Source: Candidatus Proendomicrobium guianensium
Lineage (GTDB): Bacteria > Elusimicrobiota > Endomicrobiia > Endomicrobiales > Endomicrobiaceae
Direction: 5' to 3'
DNA: 12,161 nucleotides
Assembly: GCA_009785775.1 (NCBI GenBank)
Contig: WQVR01000009.1
Coordinates: forward strand, 1 to 12,161
Shown: positions 6,643 through 12,161 of the stretch, piece after piece
Layout: every line of letters begins with the position of its first letter
Numbering within the stretch: position 1 is the first letter of the stretch
Program-made: the position numbers and the translations under genes
The notes under the pieces: generated by a model
What the model saw: the letters and a program-made list of their open reading frames with translations, nothing else
The model's database searches: none
What the model was told of the DNA's origin: nothing

Positions 6643-7907
6643 AACGATTTTATCACTTCAAAAAAGTTAGGAAACGATACGGCAACGCAAGCGGTATCAT
6701 CAATTTCAACTTCTCCATCTGTAATAAGGCCGGCAACTGCCGCCATCATGGCTATGCGGTGATCGCCAAAGCTTGACACATTAGCCCCTTTAAGCGCACC
6801 CGCTTGCCCGTTAATTATAAAACCGTCTTCTGTTTCCGTAATATCAGCGCCCATTTTACTAAGGGCGAGATAAACCGCTTTTATACGGTCAGTTTCTTTT
6901 ACTCTAAGCTCTCCGGCGCCAAAAACCTTGGTTATGCCCTTGGCTTGTGTTGCCGCCAACGCTATTATGGGAAGTTCATCTATAAGGCGCGGTATAATTT
7001 CACCGCCGATTTCAATGCCTTTAAGCTGTGAAGTAACAATACTAATATCTGCAACAGGCTCGCCCGAAACCGTACGCTCATTTTCAAGTTTAATATCTGC
7101 GCCCATGTTTTTATAAACTTCTATTATTCCGTCGCGTGTGGGGTTAACGCCTACCGATTGAATTGTAATATTTGCGTTCGGAAAAATTAAACCCGCCGTG
7201 ATAAAAAATGCCGCGCTTGATATATCGCCCGGCACGGTAATATTTAAAGATTCTAGTTTTTCGCAAGGGTGCACAGTAACTTTGTTGCCGTACACTTCTA
7301 CTTTTGCGCCCGAAGCGTTAAGCATTCTTTCGGTATGATCGCGCGATTTTGCAGGTTCTTCAAAAACGGTTGCGCCATTAGCAAAAAGTCCGGCAAACAG
7401 TACAGCCGATTTAACCTGCGCGCTTGCTTTAGGACTTTTGTACTCTATGGCTTTTAGGGGGGCTTTGCCGTTAATTGTCATAGGTAAACAAAAGTTTTTA
7501 TGTTCAAATTCCGCGCCCATTAAACTTAAAGGCTCAATAACGCGTTTCATAGGGCGAACGGAAAGGCTTTCGTCCCCCGTAATAGTTGAAGCAAAATTTT
7601 GCCCCGCAAGTATCCCCGACATTAGCCTTGCTGTTGTGCCGGAATTGCCCGCATATAATTCTGTGGCAGGTTTTTTAAGGTTTCTAAGCCCCGCGCCTGT
7701 AATAGTTAGTGAGTTTTCGTTTACGGAAATTTCAGCCCCAAGCGCCCTAAAGCAGTGCATTGTATTTATACAATCTTCAGACGGCAAGTAGTTGTTTACC
7801 TGGGATTTGCTGTTTGCAAGCGAGGCAAGCATTACGCTGCGGTGCGTAATAGATTTATCTGCGGGAACGCTAATTACGCCTTCAAGTTTTTTTGGTTTAA
7901 TTTTCAT
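6633..7907 (-). CDS. aroA: 3-phosphoshikimate 1-carboxyvinyltransferase (EPSP synthase)
   Basis: This sixth shikimate-pathway enzyme joins shikimate-3-phosphate and PEP. At 424 residues it is full length. Active-site signatures visible are PADKSITHR (15-23), AGNSGTTARLMSG (86-98), SVRPMKRV (116-123), SAQVKSA (162-168) and PGDISSAAF (226-234). IDELP (309-313, catalytic aspartate), GELRVKETDR (332-341) and FGDHRIAM (380-387) complete the set. The GNSGTT-x-RL form, rather than the GNAGTAMRPL of the E. coli type, places it with the Bacillus subtilis-like (class II) enzymes. That assignment is by eye. AGGG precedes the ATG, which overlaps the tyrA stop as ATGA. At the other end the reading frame continues 10 bases into plsC. 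Its place between tyrA and plsC makes it the link between the aromatic genes and the envelope/translation genes of the operon. Confidence 0.97.
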   Translation of the reverse strand: MKIKPKKLEGVISVPADKSITHRSVMLASLANSKSQVNNYLPSEDCINTMHCFRALGAEISVNENSLTITGAGLRNLKKPATELYAGNSGTTARLMSGILAGQNFASTITGDESLSVRPMKRVIEPLSLMGAEFEHKNFCLPMTINGKAPLKAIEYKSPKASAQVKSAVLFAGLFANGATVFEEPAKSRDHTERMLNASGAKVEVYGNKVTVHPCEKLESLNITVPGDISSAAFFITAGLIFPNANITIQSVGVNPTRDGIIEVYKNMGADIKLENERTVSGEPVADISIVTSQLKGIEIGGEIIPRLIDELPIIALAATQAKGITKVFGAGELRVKETDRIKAVYLALSKMGADITETEDGFIINGQAGALKGANVSSFGDHRIAMMAAVAGLITDGEVEIDDTACVAVSFPNFFEVIKSLCR

Positions 7908-8743
7908 TTGCCCTGTAACCTTAATATATTTGAAATTTTAGAGACTTTGGAAAGTTTTTTAATATTTTTTGAAAAAATTTCAGTATGTTTTATAATTTCT
8001 TTACGGTTTAAATTAAATATCGGCGCCCACATTGCAGCAGATGAAGTTGCCACTCTGGTAGCGCTTTTAAAACTGCCCGCTACAATTTTTTCGATATTCG
8101 GGTATTTTCGCTTTACGTCATTATACATACCTTGCAAACAAAATGCCGTAATGTGCGGCAAATGGCTTGTTAATGCTGTTAAAAAGTCATGCTCTTTAGC
8201 GGGCATTTTAACAATTTTAAGCCCCGTATCTTGCCACATTTTTTTTACAAGTTTTTCGTTTTTAACATTAGCCGAAACCGAACCTGTTATAATACAAGTT
8301 GCACCTTTAAATATTGTTTCATCGGCAGAATTTATACCGCTGACTTCCCTGCCTGCCATTGGGTGAGCGCCCACAAAATCCGCCACCTTGCGGTGGGGCA
8401 AATTACCCCGTATTTTTTTCACTTCAACTTCTATAAAACCCTTAATGCTACCAACATCTGTAATAACAGTTTCGGGCGAAACAATTTTAACGAGAGCCTT
8501 GTAAAAGTGCGCTATTTTGTCTACCGGAACGCACAGAACTATAATGTCACAATTTTTAATTTCGTCTATACTGTTAAAAACAGCGTCGCAAGCTTTAATT
8601 TTCAGCGCCGCGCGGCACACACCGGGCTTGCGCGCATAGCCGTAAACTTTATAAAGCCTTTTACCGTTTTTGCGTGCGTCAACCAAAGCTTTGCCCAGCG
8701 AACCGCCAATGTGTCCAAGCCCGACAATACAAACATTTGTCAT
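7904..8743 (-). CDS. tyrA: Prephenate dehydrogenase
   Basis: A monofunctional TyrA that oxidatively decarboxylates prephenate to 4-hydroxyphenylpyruvate on the route to tyrosine. From the ATG at 8743 it has 279 residues. An N-terminal Rossmann fold begins NVCIVGLGHIGGSLG (glycine loop at residues 8-15). DVGSIK (96-101) and GAHPMAGREVSG (125-136, with the active-site histidine) follow. TSHLPH (192-197) and a later SATRVATSSAAMW segment hold the substrate-binding arginine region. There is no ACT domain and no chorismate mutase domain, so feedback by tyrosine would have to act elsewhere. A TTG at 8755 could add four residues (MGFY), but the ATG gives the usual compact Rossmann start. Neither has a convincing ribosome binding site, and a small hairpin lies across this region. 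The stop overlaps the aroA ATG. Confidence 0.93.
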   Translation of the reverse strand: MTNVCIVGLGHIGGSLGKALVDARKNGKRLYKVYGYARKPGVCRAALKIKACDAVFNSIDEIKNCDIIVLCVPVDKIAHFYKALVKIVSPETVITDVGSIKGFIEVEVKKIRGNLPHRKVADFVGAHPMAGREVSGINSADETIFKGATCIITGSVSANVKNEKLVKKMWQDTGLKIVKMPAKEHDFLTALTSHLPHITAFCLQGMYNDVKRKYPNIEKIVAGSFKSATRVATSSAAMWAPIFNLNRKEIIKHTEIFSKNIKKLSKVSKISNILRLQGK

Positions 8744-8744
8744 A

Positions 8745-8761
8745 TAAAAACCCAAGGGGTT
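8745..8761 (-). other. Small hairpin at the aroF-tyrA junction
   Basis: Minus-strand bases form AAACCC-CTT-GGGTTT followed by two further T, directly after the aroF stop and just before the tyrA start. It is the only gap in the operon's otherwise overlapping gene chain apart from the 2 bases before rpsA. With only six base pairs it is too weak to be called a terminator. It might modulate access to the tyrA start or do nothing. Confidence 0.35.
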
Positions 8762-9777
8762 TAAATTTCCCTGCCTACCGCACCGGCTATAAGTTTTAAT
8801 TCTTCCATTAACTTTAAGTACTGCGCGGGGTACAAGCTTTGCGGACCGTCTGAAAGCGCTTTTTCAGGGCAAGGGTGAATTTCAAGCACCAAAGCGTCTG
8901 CGCCTGCGGCAATGGCGGCTTTTGCCATTGTGCCTACATGCTCCCTTATGCCGATTCCGTGCGAAGGGTCTACTACAACAGGTAAATGCGTAAGTTTTTT
9001 TAGAACAGGTATGGCGTTTAAGTCTAATGTGTTTCTGGTTGAATCTTCAAAGGTTCTTATGCCGCGCTCGCAAAGCATAACATTATAATTGCCTTGTGAA
9101 AGTATATATTCTGCCGACAGCAAAAGTTCTTTTACGGTTACGGCATAACCGCGTTTTAAAAGCACAGGCTTTTTTTGTTTGCCCGCGGCTTTTAATAAGT
9201 CATAATTTTGAATATTGCGCGCGCCTATTTGCACAATGTCGCAATACTTTGACAATAATGTAACTTGCTCTACCGTCATAGCTTCGCTTACCGTTGCCAT
9301 GCCGTATTTTTTGCCGGCTTCCTGCATGTATTTTAAACCTTTCTCGCCAAGCCCTTGAAACGCATAGGGCGAACTTCTTGGCTTAAATGCGCCGCCGCGC
9401 AAAATTTCCGCACTGCCCTCTTTTGCAACTTTTGCCGTTTCAAGCATAATAGAGCGTGCTTCAATAGCGCAGGGGCCTGCCATAACGTGTATTTTTTTTC
9501 CGCCTATTTCAATATTTTTATTAACCTTTATTACCGTGTCTGCCTGTTTAAACTCACGGCTGGCAAGCTTATAGGGCTTTTGTATTTCGCTTATGTGGTC
9601 TACCTCTTCCATTGCGTCAAAAACGTCTCTGTACTTTTCTGCGTATTCGCCAACTACGCCTATAATGGTAAGAGATTTACCGCGCACAATATGCGGTTTG
9701 TAGCCTAGCGTTTTAACCTTTGATACTACTTTGTCTTCTTCTTTCTTTTTTAAGCCTTTCTTTAATGTAATAATCAC
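8761..9777 (-). CDS. aroF: 3-deoxy-7-phosphoheptulonate (DAHP) synthase, type I-beta with ferredoxin-like domain
   Basis: The first enzyme of aromatic biosynthesis, condensing PEP and erythrose-4-phosphate. Its 338 residues equal the length of the Thermotoga maritima enzyme and it has the same architecture. Residues 1-70 or so form a ferredoxin-like regulatory domain ending in KPYKLASREF. A TIM-barrel catalytic domain follows. GPCAIE (101-106), FKPRSSPYAFQGLG (131-144), IGARN (184-188), KRG (208-210), CERGIRTF (236-243), DPSHG (270-274) and ALSDGPQSL are intact. Metal ligands inferred from T. maritima are C103, H273, E299 and D310. In T. maritima the N-terminal domain mediates inhibition by tyrosine, so feedback control of this operon's flux probably enters here. 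The start is GTG, with GGAG upstream, overlapping the hisC stop as GTGA. Confidence 0.96.
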   Translation of the reverse strand: MIITLKKGLKKKEEDKVVSKVKTLGYKPHIVRGKSLTIIGVVGEYAEKYRDVFDAMEEVDHISEIQKPYKLASREFKQADTVIKVNKNIEIGGKKIHVMAGPCAIEARSIMLETAKVAKEGSAEILRGGAFKPRSSPYAFQGLGEKGLKYMQEAGKKYGMATVSEAMTVEQVTLLSKYCDIVQIGARNIQNYDLLKAAGKQKKPVLLKRGYAVTVKELLLSAEYILSQGNYNVMLCERGIRTFEDSTRNTLDLNAIPVLKKLTHLPVVVDPSHGIGIREHVGTMAKAAIAAGADALVLEIHPCPEKALSDGPQSLYPAQYLKLMEELKLIAGAVGREI

Positions 9778-10913
9778 TTTTTTTCTCCGGTATTTTTAAG
9801 TATTTCTTTAAACTTTTTCATCATTAAAACATTTTGCGCGTGCGTGCCTATGGTAACGCGCGCCCAATCATAAAGCTCATACTCGTCCATGGCGCGCACA
9901 ATTACGCCTTTGGCAAGCATTGCTTTAAAAAAATCTTTGCCAGAAATGCGCGGCGCGGTTTTTACTAAAATAAAATTCCCCGCCGTGGGAACATACTCAA
10001 GATTCAGCTTTTTAAGTTCGCCGTAAATATACTTGCTTTCCTGCTTAACCAGTTTGCGCCCTTTTATTACCTGCCCGGCGTCTGCAATACTTGCAGCGCC
10101 CGCGGCTTGGGCAAAAACGTTAATATTAAACGGCGGGCGGGTACGTTCTATAAAATCTACAATGCCCGAACTTGCAAACGCGTAACCAAGCCTTATTCCT
10201 GCAAGCGCATGAATTTTTGAAAATGTGCGCATTACTATCAGGTTAGGATATTTTGATATATATTTTCTGCCGTCGGGATAATCTTTGTTTACAGAAGCAT
10301 ATTCAAAATAAGCTTCGTCTAACACCACAAGCGGTTTTACGCCGTAAGCATTTTTTGGCAAAGCCTGCATAAACTTTTCAAATTCTTTTACCGTGTTGTA
10401 TGTACCCGTGGGATTATTAGGGTTAGCTATAAAAACTGCATTTGTTTTTTTTGTACATGCGCGCGCCATTGCTGGCAAATCGTGCCTGAGCCCTTTGTCC
10501 ATATCTACAACTACGGCTTTCGAGCCCATCAACTGCGCCGCCATAGCATAACGTATAAATGCGTGGCGCGACATTACTATTTCGTCTTGAGGTTCAAAAA
10601 AAACTTTAGCTATAAGCTCTATAATTTCATCAGACCCGGCGCCCAAAATAATGTTTTCCACATTTGCTTTGCAGGCGGCGGATATAGCTTTTTTTAAAGC
10701 GTAAGAGTTAGAGTCGGGATAATAAAGCACGCCGGTTAAAGCCTTTTTCATCGCCGAAACCGCCTTAGGCGAAGGTCCCAGCGGATTCTCGTTAGACGCC
10801 ATTTTTATAACTTGTTTAAGCCCAAGTTCGCGCTTAATTTCAGAAACGGGCTTACCCGCCGCATAGGGCTCAAAACCCTTGCAGTTTTTGCGTATTATTT
10901 TAGAAGCGTCCAC
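9774..10913 (-). CDS. hisC: Histidinol-phosphate / aromatic aminotransferase (HisC family)
   Basis: A 379-residue fold-type I PLP aminotransferase. Motifs are MASNENPLGPSP (38-49), LGAGSDEIIEL (90-100), ANPNNPTGT (163-171), LDEAYFEY (198-205), and TFSKIHALAGIRLGYA (230-245) with the PLP-binding lysine at K233. RPPFN (259-263) marks the HisC subgroup. HisC converts imidazole-acetol phosphate to histidinol phosphate, but enzymes of this family also transaminate 4-hydroxyphenylpyruvate and phenylpyruvate (known for Bacillus subtilis HisC). Here it heads an aroF-tyrA-aroA operon and no other his gene is in view. An aromatic role, alone or together with the histidine role, is therefore likely by context. 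The start is GTG at 10913 with AGGGAG ten bases upstream. It is the first gene of the long operon. Confidence 0.92.
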   Translation of the reverse strand: MDASKIIRKNCKGFEPYAAGKPVSEIKRELGLKQVIKMASNENPLGPSPKAVSAMKKALTGVLYYPDSNSYALKKAISAACKANVENIILGAGSDEIIELIAKVFFEPQDEIVMSRHAFIRYAMAAQLMGSKAVVVDMDKGLRHDLPAMARACTKKTNAVFIANPNNPTGTYNTVKEFEKFMQALPKNAYGVKPLVVLDEAYFEYASVNKDYPDGRKYISKYPNLIVMRTFSKIHALAGIRLGYAFASSGIVDFIERTRPPFNINVFAQAAGAASIADAGQVIKGRKLVKQESKYIYGELKKLNLEYVPTAGNFILVKTAPRISGKDFFKAMLAKGVIVRAMDEYELYDWARVTIGTHAQNVLMMKKFKEILKNTGEKK

Positions 10914-10954
10914 TTTTAAAAATCTCCCTGAATTTTTAACTGCCTAAGGCGCTA

Positions 10955-10984
10955 ATTATACTAATATTTCAACATGTTTTACAA
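10955..10984 (-). promoter_or_regulatory. Candidate sigma-70 promoter of the hisC-rpsA operon
   Basis: On the minus strand TTGTAA (10984-10979) and a perfect TATAAT (10960-10955) are separated by 18 bases. The predicted transcript start, near 10948, leaves a leader of about 35 bases before the GTG at 10913. That is too short for a T-box or a leader-peptide attenuator. Just past the start site, GCCTTAGGC (10950-10942) forms a small palindrome that could be an operator, but this is only a guess. Consensus match is the only evidence. Confidence 0.55.
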
Positions 10985-11051
10985 CTATCTAAGCAAACGG
11001 AACATAAGTAAATATTGCTTAAACACTCAATATTTGATAAAAAGTGTACTT

Positions 11052-11540
11052 ATGAACTTTCTTAAATGCTTGCAAAAAAAAGTAAGCTCCAAAAACCATA
11101 AAGCCATCACAGAAAAAAACAATGCGGCAATGTTTAAAAAATTTGCAGCTATGCCTTTTAGCCGCCGTATAGTTTTTGCGCCACATTGCCTGCGTAGTGT
11201 CTCCGGCTGTCGCGCAATAGACCATACCGCTTATTACGTTTGCGTCGAATGCAAAAAATGTAAAATAGATAATATTTCAAACCTTGCGCGCACTCTTGGC
11301 TACAAAGCCGTTTATATTGCAAAAGGCGGCAGCGCCATAGCGGGCATTGTTAAACGCGACAACCCCGCGGCAGTTCTTGGCATTGCCTGTTATTATGAGG
11401 GCGCACAAGCCGCTGAACTTGTAAATAATTCAAACATAGCGGTATTATTTTGCCCTTTAACTAAAGACGGCTGTAGCGCTACAGATGTTGACATTACCGA
11501 AGTCGAAAAAATTATGAATACACTCAAGGAAACCACATGA
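11052..11540 (+). CDS. DUF116 family cysteine-rich protein
   Basis: The core APHCLRSVSGC, then YYVCVECKKCKIDNISNLARTLGY, VYIAKGGSAIAGIVKRDNPAAVLGIACYYEGAQ and LFCPLTKDGCSATDVDI, matches the DUF116 family (PF01976). The family occurs in archaea and anaerobic bacteria and has no established function. Eight cysteines in the core, including C-x2-C-x2-C, suggest a metal site, possibly iron-sulfur; this is inference. The frame is open from an ATG at 10974 (188 aa), but that start abuts the divergent hisC promoter and the extra residues look unstructured. I chose the ATG at 11052 (162 aa). An ATG at 11130 is also possible, and none has a clear ribosome binding site. The stop overlaps the ATG of the DEAD-box helicase as ATGA, so the two are almost certainly co-translated. 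No membrane segment is seen. Confidence 0.82.
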   Translation: MNFLKCLQKKVSSKNHKAITEKNNAAMFKKFAAMPFSRRIVFAPHCLRSVSGCRAIDHTAYYVCVECKKCKIDNISNLARTLGYKAVYIAKGGSAIAGIVKRDNPAAVLGIACYYEGAQAAELVNNSNIAVLFCPLTKDGCSATDVDITEVEKIMNTLKETT

Positions 11541-12161
11541 ACACCCTTAGATTTGAACAGTTAGATTTATCACCCGAAATACTAAAAGCCGTAAAGGATA
11601 TGGGTTTTGAAGAAGCCACGCCCATACAATCGCTTGCCATACCAAAAATGATGCAAGGCGCTGACATTATAGCCCAAGCCCAAACAGGAACCGGCAAAAC
11701 CGCCGCCTTTGGCGTACCGATATTAGAAAAAATAGACAACACAAGAAAAGACACGCAAGTAATAATACTTTGCCCCACCCGCGAACTTGCAATACAGGTT
11801 TCCGAAGAAATACGCCTTCTCGCAAAATACAAAAAAGGCATAAACATAGTGCCCGTTTACGGCGGTCAGCCCATAACGCGCCAAATGGCCGCGCTTGCGC
11901 GCGGCGCGCAAATTATAGTGGGAACCCCCGGAAGAGTTATAGACCACATAGAGCGCCGCACGTTAAAGCTTGACTGCGCCCAAACCGTTGTGCTAGACGA
12001 AGCTGATGAAATGCTAGACATGGGCTTTAGAGACGATATAGAACTTATACTTAAAAGCGTTCCCTCTGAACGCCAAACCGTGTTTTTTTCAGCTACTATG
12101 CCAAAAGAAATTCTTGACTTGACTGATCGGTATCAAAGAGAACCCATTCGTGTTACAGTTA
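11537..12161 (+). CDS. DEAD-box ATP-dependent RNA helicase, N-terminal part (cut by window edge)
   Basis: Translated from the ATG at 11537, the frame is open for 208 codons to the edge, covering most of the first RecA-like domain. The Q motif is seen as F-EQLDLSPEILKAVKDMGFEEATPIQ. Motif I (AQTGTGKT), Ia (PTRELAIQ), GG, Ib (TPGRVIDHI), II (VLDEADEMLDMGF) and III (FSATMP) are all intact, so it should be an active ATPase. The missing half would hold motifs IV-VI and any C-terminal RNA-binding extension that separates DeaD/CsdA, CshA and RhlE types, so I give no symbol. The short, direct N-terminus and DEADEMLDMGF resemble DeaD/CshA. Such helicases unwind structured RNA in ribosome assembly and mRNA decay, often under cold stress. 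AAGGA stands seven bases before the ATG, inside the DUF116 gene whose stop it overlaps. Confidence 0.96.
   Translation, partial: MNTLRFEQLDLSPEILKAVKDMGFEEATPIQSLAIPKMMQGADIIAQAQTGTGKTAAFGVPILEKIDNTRKDTQVIILCPTRELAIQVSEEIRLLAKYKKGINIVPVYGGQPITRQMAALARGAQIIVGTPGRVIDHIERRTLKLDCAQTVVLDEADEMLDMGFRDDIELILKSVPSERQTVFFSATMPKEILDLTDRYQREPIRVTV

Noticed and set aside
10914..10950. T-box or leader-peptide attenuator before the aromatic operon
   Set aside because: The predicted leader is only about 35 bases, with no room for a T-box and no short frame rich in aromatic codons.
10974..11051. N-terminal 26 residues of the longest DUF116 frame as coding
   Set aside because: The ATG at 10974 lies within the promoter of the divergent operon, lacks a ribosome binding site, and its residues show no similarity to the family core. 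I cannot exclude it fully.
11524..11847. Minus-strand open frame opposite the DEAD-box helicase, and similar antisense frames opposite ispH, aroA, tyrA and rpsA
   Set aside because: Each lies wholly over a gene with unmistakable family motifs on the other strand, has low-complexity composition and shows no ribosome binding site. They are shadows.

Overview
This window looks like ordinary chromosomal core-gene DNA from an AT-leaning bacterium that uses ATA isoleucine codons freely and packs genes very tightly. No rRNA, tRNA, phage, insertion sequence, CRISPR array or defence system is visible. The combination of a Thermotoga-type DAHP synthase, a short ArgA-type acetyltransferase, a six-domain S1 protein and a DUF116 protein fits a deep-branching anaerobe. 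Elusimicrobiota is my best guess, at low confidence, because nothing here fixes the phylum.

Layout. Almost everything is on the minus strand, so it reads from right to left. From about 10.95 kb down to 3.43 kb runs one compact operon: hisC, aroF (DAHP synthase with ferredoxin-like domain), tyrA, aroA, plsC, ispH, rpsA. Four of its six junctions overlap by 4 or 10 bases and one has a 2-base gap. A candidate sigma-70-type promoter precedes hisC, and a strong intrinsic terminator follows rpsA. Downstream, still on the minus strand, come a short ArgA-like N-acetyltransferase, a Wzx-like oligosaccharide flippase and a YjbQ/UPF0047 protein. After these comes a striking 114-base imperfect palindrome. 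Beyond it is a separate unit with its own promoter: a stand-alone cyclic-nucleotide-binding-domain protein, then the start of an AI-2E family transporter cut by the left edge of the window.

Diverging from hisC on the plus strand are a cysteine-rich DUF116 protein and, overlapping its stop codon, a DEAD-box RNA helicase cut by the right edge.

How the genes work together. AroF starts the shikimate pathway, AroA makes EPSP, TyrA takes prephenate towards tyrosine, and the HisC-family aminotransferase can plausibly supply the final transamination. PlsC (phosphatidic acid synthesis), IspH (isoprenoid precursors) and S1 (translation) are familiar neighbours of one another and here ride on the aromatic operon. 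The cmk gene often found between aroA and plsC is absent. I did not find a convincing new system. The most interesting items are the long palindrome, the DUF116-helicase pair, a CNBD protein that lacks the phosphate-binding arginine, and the terminator placed directly against the argA ribosome binding site.
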